The translations under genes and the position numbers were made by a program. DNA of 64,000 nt from Paenarthrobacter nitroguajacolicus JCM 14115 (GTDB lineage Bacteria; Actinomycetota; Actinomycetes; Actinomycetales; Micrococcaceae), in the NCBI GenBank assembly GCA_001313365.1, contig BBFS01000004.1, positions 1-64,000 on the forward strand. Direction: 5' to 3'. The stretch's first letter is position 1, and every line of letters begins with the position of its first letter. The notes below the pieces were generated by a model, which saw nothing but the letters and a program-made list of their open reading frames with translations, searched no databases and had not been told where the DNA came from. Below, piece by piece: positions 31,368 through 41,768 of this stretch.

Positions 31368-33347
31368 TTGGGACTTTTGGAAACCGTCAAGGATCCACGG
31401 GACCTGGCCAAACTGTCCGGCACGGAGCTGGAACAACTGGCCGGCGAAATCAGGGAATTCCTGATCACCAACGTAGCTGCAACGGGTGGACACCTTGGTC
31501 CCAACCTGGGCGTTGTTGAACTCACGCTCGCTGTCCACCGGAATTTCGAATCCCCCCCGCGGGACAGCGTGGTGTTCGACACCGGGCACCAGTCCTATGT
31601 CCACAAGCTGCTGACAGGACGTCAGGACTTCACCACGCTTCGCCAGCAAGGAGGCCTGTCCGGTTATCCGGACGCGCGGAGTCCGAGCACGACATCGTGG
31701 AAAGTTCACATGCGTCCTCCTCCTTGTCCTGGGCAGATGGCATTTCGCGTGCCCGGCAGTTGACCGGTGAGGGCGACCGGTTCGTCGTCGCCGTTGTTGG
31801 CGATGGCGCGCTGACCGGTGGAATGGCATGGGAAGCCATCAACAACATTGCCGCCGATAAACGGCGCCGCGTGGTGATCGTTGTCAACGACAATGGACGC
31901 TCCTATGCTCCCACTGTGGGCGGTTTTGCTGACTACCTTGCCTCACTGCGTCCCACCATCGACTCCCTCCGCACCACCCCGGCCTACGAGCGGATGCTGG
32001 ACTGGTGGAAGAAGAAGCTCCAGGACGGCGGCCCGGCCGGCCAGTTCACCTATAAGAGCCTGCATGCCATGAAGAAGGGCATCAAGGACTGGTGGGCCCC
32101 CCCGCAGGGCATGTTCGAGGACCTTGGCATGAAGTACATCGGCCCGGTTGACGGGCATAACCTCCAGGCCATGGAGCATGCCCTCAACACCGCCAAGGCT
32201 TATGGCGGACCCGTCATTGTGCACGCCATGACGGAAAAGGGCCACGGCTATGCTCCCGCTCTCGCCAATGAAGCAGACCAATTCCACGCCGTAGGAATCA
32301 TCGACCCTGAAACGGGCGAGCCCACCGAAATGCCTGGAGCGCGGTCCTGGACCTCGGTATTCGCTGAAGAAATCGCGGATATTGCTGATGAGCGCCCCGA
32401 CATTGTGGGCATCACCGGCGCCATGCTCATCCCTGTGGGATTGCACAAGTTCGCTGAGCGCCATCCGGAGCGGGTGATCGACGTCGGCATTGCGGAGCAG
32501 CATGCGCTGACGTCCGCCGCAGGAATGGCGTTCGGTGGCCTCCACCCGGTGGTGGCCGTGTACGCAACCTTCTTGAACCGCGCCTTTGACCAGCTCCTCA
32601 TGGATGTCGCGCTGCACAAAGCCGGTGTCACTATAGTCCTGGACCGTGCCGGCGTGACGGGCCCGGACGGACCCAGCCATCACGGGATGTGGGATATGGC
32701 GATGGTCCAGATCGTGCCCGGGCTCCATCTGGCTGCTCCCCCCCGCGATGCCACCCGGCTCCGCGAAGAACTGCGTGAGGCGGTGGCGATCAACGATGCT
32801 CCCACTGTGGTGCGGTTCTCCAAGGGCAGCGTCGGTTCCGAGGTTGAAGCTATCGAGAGGCTTCATGACGGCGTTGACATTCTCGCGCGGCGCCCGGAGC
32901 TCTACCGAGAACGATGTGTTGATTGTCAGCGTCGGTGCCATGTCCGAACTCGCACTCGATGTTGCTACCCGCTTGGGTGCCCAGGGCATCAGCTCCACTG
33001 TGGTGGATCCCCGGTGGGTCCTCCCTGTGCGGAAATCGATCATCGCCCTTGCCGCCCGTCACCGCTTGGTGATCTGCATCGAAGACGGCGTCCGGGCAGG
33101 TGGCGTGGGCTCGCGTATACGGCAGGAAATGCGGGCTGCCGGTGTAGACACCGCACTGAACGAGGTGGGCTTGCCCGTTGAATTCCTGGTACACGGCTCC
33201 CGCAGCCAGGTACTGGAACGCGTGGGCCTCACCGCCCAGAAAATAACCCACGACGTCGTAGCACAGGTTTTGGGGACGAAGGTCCCGTTTGCCAGGCCCC
33301 TCCCGGGCCAGGAACACCCCACCACCGGCAGCCTGCCAACCCTGTGA
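31368..33347 (+). CDS. dxs: 1-deoxy-D-xylulose-5-phosphate synthase
   Basis: DXS joins pyruvate and glyceraldehyde 3-phosphate with thiamine diphosphate in the first step of the MEP isoprenoid pathway. I start at TTG 31368 because AAGGAGGG lies exactly upstream and the protein reads [20 protein letters not shown]. Landmarks are [38 protein letters not shown], the TPP motif [38 protein letters not shown] with the catalytic Glu, [19 protein letters not shown] and [19 protein letters not shown]. About 655 residues is normal. Breaks near 31675 and 32900. Its stop overlaps the start of the DUF402 gene. Confidence 0.95.
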
Positions 33348-33918
33348 CGGACGAGCGCGTGCCGGGCGCATTGCAGCCCGGCGACCTCGTGGTGTCGAGG
33401 AACAGGAAGTGGGACGGCAAAGCCACTGGGTGGTGCCTGGTCGCTACCTTGGTGAGGACATTCACGGTTGGTGGATATTTCAGGGAGCGGGGGGGGAGTT
33501 TTGCGCACGCCCGGGCGCGGCTTTCTACACGGCGTCTGATGCTGTCTTGTTGGTCCCACGGACCGGTGAGTTTGTGGCGACGTTCTATGACGACAGCTAT
33601 CCGGGCGACTTCAGGATCTACGTCGACCTCGCCACAGCCCACGCTTGGAACCCCCCCTCAAGCCGGGTGTAACAGAGTTCCACATGATCGACATGGATCT
33701 GGACGTCATCCGTTCCACCAGGCACGGGGGTGTTCGTGGACGATGAAGACGAGTTTGAGCAGCATCGGATGGCCATGGGCTATCCGCAACAGACGGTGGA
33801 CGCAATGCGCGCAGAATGCGCAGCCCTCTTCGAGGCAGTGGACACCATGAAAGCACCTTTCGACGTCAATGGAGCCACCAGCACCAGCGCCGAGTGGTTC
33901 AGGAAAGGACGAGCATGA
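33344..33918 (+). CDS. DUF402 domain-containing protein
   Basis: The start is GTG 33344, overlapping the dxs stop (GTGA), and reads [20 protein letters not shown]. The DUF402 barrel follows as GRYLGEDIHGWWIFQGAGGE, GAAFYTASDAVLLVPRTGEF and the segment FRIYVDLATAHAW. After a break near 33655 it continues VTEFHMIDMDLDVIRSTRHG and the acidic VFVDDEDEFEQHRMAMGYP. DUF402 proteins include nucleoside-di/triphosphate hydrolases, and the Asp/Glu pattern here is compatible with that. About 190 residues. A second break lies near 33440. The coupling to dxs looks organisational rather than functional. Confidence 0.8.
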
Positions 33919-34472
33919 GCGGCATCATCCGCGCGTACAAGCGCGACGACGAAGGAGTGCTTCACTTCCGGGAGGCCTGGTACGACGACGAAGACCAAGA
34001 GTTCGTGGTCAATCACGGTGTAGTGGGCCACCAGAGCAAGACCGACGAAGCAAACGTTGACGACGAATCTGCCGTGGAAGCCTGATGGCCGCTTTTGCCG
34101 CGCAATGCGAGGAAGACGGCTACGCGAGATTCCCGAGTCCGAACAGTTCTGGGTAGTTGCCCAAATCGCCTTGAAAACCAAGGACGGCACCGAACGTGAC
34201 CGGCATCTTGAGCGGAAAGCCAAAGCCGCCCTCACCGGTGAGCTGGCGTGGCGTGGGCTGGGCGTGGTGGACCGTTCGGAAATCGGCAACGGCCATCTGA
34301 ACATCTTCTGCCTCTGCCCGGACGTCAATAAGGCTGTGAACGCATCAAGATCTGCGTCCGCGGTGAGGATCTGGACTTCACCAAGCTCACGGTCGCAGCA
34401 GCGCCACACAGCGACCCCACGGCATTCCGGGTGAAGCACTCGCCCAAGCAGGGTGTGGGCTTTACTCTCTAA
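33915..34472 (+). CDS. Conserved protein of unknown function
   Basis: The ATG overlaps the DUF402 stop (ATGA). The protein starts MSGIIRAYKRDDEGVLHFRE and reads VNHGVVGHQSKTDEANVDDE. After breaks near 34085 and 34125 it continues IPESEQFWVVAQIALKTKDG, RDRHLERKAKAALTGELAWR, DRSEIGNGHLNIFCLCPDVN and, after a further break near 34345, TAFRVKHSPKQGVGFTL. About 185 residues, mixed alpha/beta, with no signal peptide or membrane helix. I do not recognise a family. Translational coupling to DUF402 suggests joint expression. Confidence 0.62.
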
Positions 34473-34502
34473 GTAGCACCCAACGCATCAGGAGGGATCT
34501 CC

Positions 34503-34720
34503 ATGTCGTCCAAGAGCAACTGGCCCGGACATACGCCGCTGCCCAAAGGTCTCGCTGCGCCGGCGAAACGGGCTCTGGCCCACGAAGGGATAGAGACGCT
34601 GGAGCAGCTGGCCGAGTTCGGCGAGCTGAAACTTTCCAAGCTCCACGGCATGGGCCGGTAGCCATAGCGCAGCTTGAGGATGCCATGGAGGAATCAGGTA
34701 TCTCCTACGGCGCCCGTTAG
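34503..34720 (+). CDS. Small helix-hairpin-helix protein (RNA polymerase alpha-CTD-like)
   Basis: The start MSSKSNWPGHTPLPKGLAAP follows AGGAGGGATCTCC. The protein continues AKRALAHEGIETLEQLAEFG and LSKLHGMG; one lost base near 34661 then gives PVAIAQLEDAMEESGISYGA and the stop at 34718. About 72 residues. The pattern GIxTLEQLAxxxxxxLxxLxGMGPxAIxxL is the helix-hairpin-helix fold shared with the alpha C-terminal domain. It probably binds DNA non-specifically; the role is unknown. Confidence 0.75.
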
Positions 34721-34784
34721 CTTGGAGTGCTTTTGTTGCCTCGGGTGACCAACTGGTCCCCCGCGCCCCGTATAGGCTGAATTC

Positions 34785-35781
34785 ATGACTGAATACCGAC
34801 GCTTGGCCGTTCCGGACTGACCGTCTCAGCTGTGGGGGGGCTGGGCTGCAACAACCTGGGCCGCGCCAATACTCCCACTGAGTCCCAGGAAGGCACGGAC
34901 GCTGTTGTCCACGCCGCGATTGATGCCGGGGGGGTAACGTTCTTCGACGTCGCCGATGTTTACGGTCGTGAGCCAGGCCTCAGTGAGGTCATGCTGGGCA
35001 AGGCGCTGAAAGGCCGCCGTGATGACGTGGTCATCGGAACCAAGTTCGGTATGGACATGCGCGGAGCCAACGGCAGGGACTTCGACGCCCGGGGGGGTTC
35101 GCGTCAATACATTGTCAAAGCCGTCGAAGCTTCCCTCCGCCGCTTGGACACCGACTGGATCGACCTCTACCAGTTCCACACCCCCGGATCCGCGGACTCC
35201 CATCGAGGAGACCCTGGCAGCCTTGGGTGACCTGGTGTCCAGCGGCAAGGTGCGGTACATCGGCCATTCCAACTTTGCCGGCTGGCAGATAGCCGAGGCT
35301 GAGTATGTAGCACGACAATCACCATCAGGTGGCGTCCGCTTCATCTCGACGCAGAACCATTACAACCTCCTGGATCGGCGCGCCGAACTCGAAGTGCTTC
35401 CCGCAGCCGGGGGGGCCTTCTCCTTGGGTGTCCTGCCGTACTTCCCCTTGGCCAACGGCTGCTCACCGGAAAGTACTCCGCAGGGAAAGCCCCGGAAGGC
35501 TCACGATTGAGCCACACCCGCACCAACCTCGTACACGACGCCGACTGGGAGCAGCTTGGCCGCTTCGGCCAGTTCGCCAAAGAACGGGACATCAGCGAGC
35601 TTCAGTTGGCTTTCTCCTGGTTGGCCGCGCAGCCCGGCGTCAGCAGCGTCATCGCGGGTGCCACCCGTCCGGAGCAGATCCGTGAGAACGCCGAAGCCGT
35701 GTGCTGGGTCCCCCCCACGCAGGAGGATCGCGAGGAACTGGACGAGATCTTCCCGCGGGCGCGAAGGTGGCACTCTTCTAA
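34785..35781 (+). CDS. Aldo/keto reductase family oxidoreductase
   Basis: This NADPH-dependent TIM-barrel oxidoreductase starts MTEYRRLG. It carries GLGCNNLGRANTPTESQEGT, then FFDVADVYGREPGLSEVMLG with the catalytic Asp and Tyr, VVIGTKFGMDM with the catalytic Lys, WIDLYQFHTPDP, RYIGHSNFAGWQIAEA and ISTQNHYNLLDR. The C-terminal cofactor loop is VSSVIAGATRPEQIRENAEA. About 330 residues fits the family. Breaks near 34805, 35185, 35315, 35465 and 35765. It is followed by a dyad-rich repeat and converges on the FadB-like gene. The substrate is unknown. Confidence 0.9.
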
Positions 35782-35785
35782 CCCT

Positions 35786-35933
35786 CTCTCACATCCCACC
35801 CACTTACAGGCGTCCCTCTCTCACATAACAGCCTTAAACCGGAACGCTCTCCCACCAAGGTGAGAGAGCGTTCCGGTTTAAGCGGCGGATATGAGAGAGC
35901 GTTCCGGTTTAGGCCGCGGGATCTGAGAGAGGG
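35786..35933. repeat. Dyad-rich intergenic repeat cluster (GAGAGCGTTCCGGTTTAAG units)
   Basis: The unit GAGAGCGTTCCGGTTTAAG occurs at 35864-35882 and, with a final A-G change, at about 35894-35912. A perfect inverted copy CTTAAACCGGAACGCTCTC lies at 35833-35851, so a 19-bp stem with a 12-base loop forms with the middle copy. Shorter degenerate pieces (CTCTCTCACAT twice upstream, TGAGAGAGGGATGGGTT downstream) flank it. It separates two convergent genes and can act as a terminator. It looks like a dispersed repetitive palindromic element. Confidence 0.75.
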
Positions 35934-35938
35934 ATGGG

Positions 35939-38109
35939 TTAGGCAGGCGCTGATGCAACGCCAGGGGCGAGAAACCGCTTGCCGTTGACACGCTCCGATG
36001 CGCCCACCCGGTCCAGGTACGGCGTAATGCCGCCCAGGAACATCGGCCACCCTGCGCCCATGATGACGCAAAGGTCGATGTCTTCGGGTCCGGCCACGAC
36101 ACCTTCTTCGAGCATCAGTCCTATCTCCTCGGCCAGTGCATCCTGGGTGCGCCGGAGGACTTCTTCGCCAGTGGACGGGGTGTTGCCGAAGGACATGATG
36201 GCCAGCGTCTCAGCCGGGATGACGGGAGTTCCGTCAGGCCCGGGGGGGACCCAGAGGCTCTTCACTCCGTTGTCGATGAGTTTCTGCAGGTTTTGCGAGA
36301 CCGGGAACCGGTGGCCGAACGCGGCGTGCAGGGACTCCTGGACATGCTGGGCGACCGGCAGGCCAACCATTGCACTCAAGGTGAACGGCGACATTGGCAG
36401 CCCCATGGGACGCAGCGCGCTGTCTGCCACCTCCGCCGGGGTTCCTTCGTCGAACGCCGCGATAACCTCGCCCATGAGGCGTAGCAGGATGCGGTTGACC
36501 ACGAAGGCGGCGGCATCCTTGACCAGGACGGCAGTCTTCTTGAGTCCCTTGGCGAGCTCGAACGCGGTGGCCAGGACGGCGTCGTCGGTCTTTGGTGCCC
36601 GAACGATCTCCAACAACGGCATGACAGCCACCGGGTTGAAGAAGTGGAAGCCCACCAGGCGTTCGGGGTGCTTCAAATCTTCGGCCATGGCAGTGACGGA
36701 CAGTGAGGACGTGTTCGTGGCCAGAATGCACTCGGGAGAAACGATCGCTTCCACCTCGGCGAAGACCTGCTTCTTGATGTGCAGTTCTTCAAAGACGGCT
36801 TCGATGACGAAGTCGGCATCGGCGAAGGCTTCCTTGGAGACGGAACCCGTAATGAGCGCTTTGGTCCTGTTGGCGGCGTCCTGCTTGATCCGCTTCTTGG
36901 CAAGCATTTTGTCGACTTCGGCGTGGACGTATGCGACGCCCTTGTCCACCCGTGCCTGATCGATATCGGTCATGACCACCGGGACTTTCAGCTGCCGGGC
37001 GAACAACAATGCCAGCTGGCTTGCCATGAGCCCTGCACCCACAACTCCGATCTTGGTGACGGGGGGGCGGGCAAGCTTGCGATCGGGGGGCGCCCGCGGG
37101 ACGCTTGGAGCGCTTTTGGACGAGGTCCAGGAACGCGTACACGGTAGAGCGGAACTCGTCGGTTTGCATGAGCCCGGCGAGGGTCTCGCACTCGAGTTCA
37201 GCCGACTCGGCTTGGGTCAAGGTGCGGTTGGCCTCCATGACGTCCAAGACCTTGCCCGGGCGGGGGGGAGGCGTTGGAGGTCTTGGACTCCACGAAAGCC
37301 CGACCTGCGGCTACCGCAGCTGCCCAACGGGCGGTGACTGCGTCATCGGTGGCATCAACGGAGTTCTTCCGCTCAGGCGTCACCTCGCCGGAAATGACCT
37401 GGGCCGCCCACGCGAGCGACTGCTCCACAAAGTCGGCAGGTTCGAACATGGCATCAGCCACGCCGAGTTCGAACGCCTGGGGTCCGGTCAGCGTGCGGTT
37501 GTTGCTGAGGGGGGGATTCTCGATCATCACCTTGACGGCATTCTCGGGACCGATGAGGCGGGGGGGCAGGATGTAGACGCCACCCCCCCAACCCGGTACG
37601 AGGCCGATGAACGCTTCAGGCAAGGCCAGCGCGCCGGCACCCGTGGAGACGGTCCGATACGTGGACTGCAGGGCGATCTCCAGCCCGCCGCCCAGGGCCA
37701 GGCCATTGATGAAGGCGAAGCTCGGAACACCCAGGTCGGCGAGCGTGCTGTAGACGGCGTGGCCAAGCTGCGCCATCCAGAGCCGTGCTCGCGTTCCTTG
37801 AGTGTTTTTACGGCCGAAAGGTCGGCCCCGGCCACCAGGAAGTACGGCTTTCCGGTGACCCCCCCGACGCCAACGATTTCCCCCCCTCGAGGCCCGCTCC
37901 TTGAGCTTCTCCAAGACCCCGCCGAGTTCAACGAGCGTATTGGGCCCCCCCAGTGTGGTGGGCTTGGAGTGGTCAAGGCCATTATCCAAGGTGATCAGCG
38001 CGATGGTCCCGGCGCTCCCCCCCGGCAGCTTGATGTCCTGCACATAGGAGTGCGTGACAACCTCATCAGGGAAAAGCGCGGCGAGCTTCTGGAATTCGGC
38101 GGCGCTCAT
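35939..38109 (-). CDS. fadB: Fatty-acid oxidation complex alpha subunit, enoyl-CoA hydratase/3-hydroxyacyl-CoA dehydrogenase
   Basis: This bifunctional beta-oxidation protein starts MSAAEFQKLAALFPDEVVTH, in an ATGA overlap with the thiolase stop. The N-terminal crotonase part has KPYFLVAGADLSAVKTL, AFINGLALGGGLEIALQSTY and LPEAFIGLVPGWGGGVYILP. The dehydrogenase part has the NAD motif KIGVVGAGLMASQLALLFAR, ILATNTSSLSVTAMAED, RLVGFHFFNPVAVMPLLEIV and KDAAAFVVNRILLRLMGEV. It ends RFLAPGVASAPA after about 720 residues. Breaks lie near 37780, 37880, 37265 and 37070. Together with the upstream thiolase it forms a FadAB pair. Confidence 0.92.
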
Positions 38110-39399
38110 GCGGCGGCTCCTTCGGTGGTGGCTTCGGTGGTGCCTGGTCATTGGCGAACACTTCGTAGGCTGCATGGTGCGGGTTTTCCCAGATCACCGT
38201 GGCGCCCATGCCCAGTCCAATGCACATGGTGGTAATGCCGTAACGGACAGAGTGGTCTTCCTCGAACTGCCGCGCGAGCTGGTTCATCAGGCGGACGCCC
38301 GAGGAAGCAAGGGGGGGTGTCCGACGGCGATCGCACCGCCATAGCGGTTGACCCGGGGGGGATCGTCATCGGCGATGCCGAAGTGGTCCAGGAAGCTGAG
38401 GACCTGGACGGCGAAGGCCTCGTTGATTTCGAAGAGTCCAATGTCCTCGATACCCAGTCCCGCGTTCTTCAGGGCCTTTTCCGTGGCGGGAACCGGTCCG
38501 ATTCCCATAACCTCGGGTTCGACGCCGGCGAAAGCATAGGAGACCAAGCGCATCTTGACCGAGAGGCCAAGTTCTTCAGCAGCTTCGGCCGAAGCGAGAA
38601 CCGCGGCTGTGGCGCCGTCGTTCAATCCTGCAGCGTTGCCGGCGGTGACGCGACCATGGGCGCGGAACGGTGTCCGCAATTCGGCCAGGTCGGCAACAGT
38701 GGTGCCGGGCCGCGGCGGCTCGTCAGCGGTGTGCAGGGCCCCAGCTGGCCGGGCTTCATGGTGGCTACGGGGGACCAGGTCATGCTGGATTTGTTCGTTG
38801 GAGTAAGCTGCGGCGAGTTTGGCCTGGGAGGCCGCTGCATAGGTGTCCGTGCGGTCCTTGGTGATCGCGGGGGGGAAGCGGTCGTGCAGGTTCTCTGCTG
38901 TGTTGCCCATGTTCAGGGCCGCGGGGTCCACCAGCCTTTCGGACATGAACCGCGGATTGGGATCGGCGCCTGCACCCATGGGGGGGTGGTTGCCCATGTG
39001 CTCCACGCCGCCTGCAATGACGACGTCGTAGGCACCGAAACCGATGCCGCTCGCCGTCGTCGTTACTGCAGTCATGGCACCAGCGCACATGCGGTCGATG
39101 GCGAAGCGGGTACCGTGCGGGGGGGAGCCCGGCCAGCAGCGCCGCTGTGCGGCCGATGGTGAGGCCTTGATCCCCCCCGGTCTGGGTGGTGGCAGCGATG
39201 GCAACTTCGTCGATCCGGTCCGCGGGCAGTGAGGGATTCCGGCGCATCAGTTCGCGGATGCACTTCACCACGAGGTCATCGGCGCGGGTGCCCGCATATA
39301 TGCCTTTTTCGCCGGCCTTTCCGAAGGGGGGGTGCGCACCCCCCCGTCCACGAAGACGACGTCGCGGACGTTCCTCTGAGCACTGCGTGATGGACTCAT
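38106..39399 (-). CDS. fadA: Acetyl-CoA C-acyltransferase (thiolase)
   Basis: Thiolase cleaves 3-ketoacyl-CoA in the last step of beta-oxidation. The start MSPSRSAQRNVRDVVFVDGG follows AGGAG. The catalytic Cys sits in AIDRMCAGAMTAVTTTASG. AYDVVIAGGVEHMGNH, TAGNAAGLNDGATAAVLASA and FEINEAFAVQVLSFLDHFG are conserved blocks, the active-site His is in YGGAIAVGHP and the second Cys in TTMCIGLGMGATV. About 430 residues. The stop is recovered after one lost base near 38140 and overlaps the fadB-like start. Other breaks lie near 39330, 39130, 38765 and 38310. Confidence 0.93.
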
Positions 39400-39542
39400 G
39401 TAATAACTCCTCGTTGAGACATGGCGCCGAATCCCGCGTCGCGGGTGCTTCGGCTGGCATTGGTCCAATGTTACTCGTGGGTAACTTAGCTTGCAAGGCC
39501 CGCGACCCAGGCGTTACCCACCCGTCCCCGGGGGGACGCGAA

Positions 39543-39580
39543 AGGCCTGCCCCACGAACCTCAGTTCGGGTGACAGGCCT
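39543..39580 (-). terminator. Hairpin terminator after the RNase D gene
   Basis: AGGCCTG at 39543 onward pairs with CAGGCCT ending at 39580, and an inner CCCGAAC/GTTCGTGG segment also pairs. On the minus strand the stem follows the RNase D stop and ends with a short T-run (CCTTTCG). Confidence 0.6.
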
Positions 39581-39596
39581 CAAAGCGGGCGGGAGC

Positions 39597-40961
39597 TCAG
39601 CCGGCATTACCGGAAGGTAGCGCGTCCTTGGACGCTTGGACTTCCTTCCCCTTGGACTCCTTGCCGGGAAGCGGAGCCGGGTTCAAGCACGCTTCGGTGA
39701 GTATCGGAGCGGCGAAGGAGATTTGCCACTCACGCGCACCCAGGGACCGCAACTCTGCAGCGACGGACTCCAGGGAAACATCAGCCGGAGGGCGCCAGGC
39801 AACCCGTCGCAAATAATCCGGTGTCAGCAGGTTCTCCACTGGCAGCTTCAGCTCATCTGCCTTTGCCTGCAGGGCCGGCCTGGCGGTGGCAAGGCGTGCT
39901 GCGGCCTCGGGATCCCTGTCCGCCCAGACCCGTGGCGGAGGCGGGGGGCGTTGGTGGGTAGGTGCAGGGGTGGGAGATCCGTGAGTGTCCTGGCGTTGGT
40001 GATGCAGCGGAGCCAGCGCGGGGCTTCCCTCTGGGCGGACCGGCCGTGGAATCCTTGGTGGCCAGGAGCTGCGGCACGGTGGTGGGCATGGCTTTGGCTG
40101 CAGCCACCAGCGCCGAGTCGGGGATGAGCCGTCCGGGAGCTACGTCCCGTTTGCGGGCCAATTGGTCCCGCTCAAGCCACAGTTCACGTACAGCTGCCAA
40201 TTGGCGGCGGTCGCGTATCTGGTGGAGTCCGGAGGTCTTCCGCCAGGGATCCACGCGCGGGGGCGGAAAGGCCTGCCGCGAGGATGCCTGCAAACTCCTG
40301 TTCGGCGTATTCAAGCTTGCCGTCAGCCTCCAGCAACTCGATGAGTTCCTCGCGGAGTTCTGCGAGGACTTCGACGTCGAGCGCTGCGTATCGCAGCCAG
40401 GGTTCCGGCAGGGGGGCGTGTGGACCAGTCGGCAGCGGAGTGTTCTTTCGCGAGGCCGAATCCGAGGAGTTGTTCAATGACGGCCGCAAGACCCACGCGG
40501 GGGAGTCCCGCGAGGCGGGCGGCAAGTTCGGTATCGAAGAGCTTGTCCGGCCACATGCCGAGCTCCGAAAGGCAAGGGAGGTCCTGTGACGCCGCGTGAA
40601 GGATCCATTCGACGCCGCGGAGGGCGTCATTGATGATGTCCAGGTTCTCGAATGGTTCGGGATCGATCAGCCAGGTTCCGGCGCCTCGCGGCGGATCTGT
40701 ACCAGGAAAGCCCGCTGCCCGTAGCGGAAGCCGGAAGCGCGTTCTGCGTCCACTCCGGCAGGTCCTGTTCCGGCGGCGATTGCGGTTGCGCACCGCTCCA
40801 GCCCGGACGGGGGTGTCGATGACCAGGGGTACGCCTTCGCGGGGAGTATCGAGATCGATGATTTCAGGGACGTGGCTATCGAAGCCGTCTACCTTGATGT
40901 GGGTGGTGGGATCAGCAACCGGATCGCCGGCCGTGGTGTTTTCCGGATTTTCAGGGGTCAT
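39597..40961 (-). CDS. rnd: HRDC domain-containing ribonuclease D
   Basis: This 3'-5' exoribonuclease of the DEDD family starts MTPENPENTTAGDPVADPTT with an acidic head. It then reads WLIDPEPFENLDIINDALRG, EWILHAASQDLPCLSELGMW, DTELAARLAGLPRVGLAAVI and, after a break near 40425, LRYAALDVEVLAELREEL, which holds the final Asp. The HRDC domain follows as RRQLAAVRELWLERDQLARK and RLIPDSALVAAAKAMP. A further C-terminal part (VENLLTPDYLRRVAWRPPAD) ends PSGNAG. About 440 residues. Breaks occur near 40755, 40265, 40040 and 39945. It follows DUF3000 in a layout common to actinobacteria. Confidence 0.9.
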
Positions 40962-41040
40962 GGTGGGTTAAGCTTACCGATTCCGGCCGCAGCGGGGTGT
41001 TTCAGGTCCTTTGCGGGTACCGCCGACGCGTTTCTCACAC

Positions 41041-41698
41041 TCAATTGAGTCTCCTGTTGGGTAGTCCGGTGACCCTGGCGGCAGGGGCGGCAGGCCTGCG
41101 AAGGTGCATACCATGTCGGACCAGGCTTCGAGGTGGGCTTGTACGTCCTGGCTGGCCGGTGTCCAGGACGCCCGGAGCTCGATGTCTATGGTGTCCGGCC
41201 GTTCGGCCAAGGTGCCGAAGCTTTCGGACAGGATCCTGGTGGCAGTGCCGCCGGCAGCCCGATAGGGCGCGGCGCGGTTCTCCAAGCGTCAACGAGCCAG
41301 GTCCAGGCAACAGAGCCGAGCATGGAGTCATTCCCCATCTCTGCGTCCATTTGAGCCCGAATGTAAGTGACGATTCGGAACTCTCCCTCCCAGACAGCAG
41401 AACCGTCGGGGTCATAAAGGAGGATGAAGCGGCCAGTGGCCAGTTCGTCGTCCTCTTCGCTGGAGGAACTGCTGCCTTGGTTTGCGGCGAAGGCCTTGGC
41501 GGCCGGTCCATGGACGGGAACCTGGCGGGTGGCCGCAGTGGGGCTGAAAACTTCGGCGCCCAGGGCGACTGCGTAGGGAGCCAGGCGGGCAGGAGCGGGG
41601 ATCTCGTCAAGCCGCAGTTCGCTGCGGCATTGTGCTTTTCGTAGCGATCCCAAGGCGGAGAGAAATTCCGAGGGAACCTGTGCGAGGGCGTTCACCAT
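41041..41698 (-). CDS. DUF3000 family protein
   Basis: The start MVNALAQVPSEFLSALGSLR leads to RSELRLDEIPAPARLAPYAV, ATGRFILLYDPDGSAVWEGE and FRIVTYIRAQMDAEMGNDSM, then LGSVAWTWLVDAL. After a break near 41275 it continues NRAAPYRAAGGTATRILSES and ELRASWTPASQDVQAHLEAW, ending GLPPLPPGVTGLPNRRLN if one lost G near 41085 is restored. Without that change the frame runs on to 40974, so the end is uncertain. About 218 residues. The function is unknown; the gene is almost always beside RNase D. Confidence 0.85.
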
Positions 41699-41768
41699 CG
41701 CAGATTATGCGTCCGGGGCAGCGAATCTGTGCAGGCTCGCCGCCCCCCCGGATTGCACCTGTTACGCG

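Noticed and set aside
35786..35933. CRISPR array
   Set aside because: The repeat units are in mixed orientation, are not regularly spaced and have no spacers or cas genes nearby.
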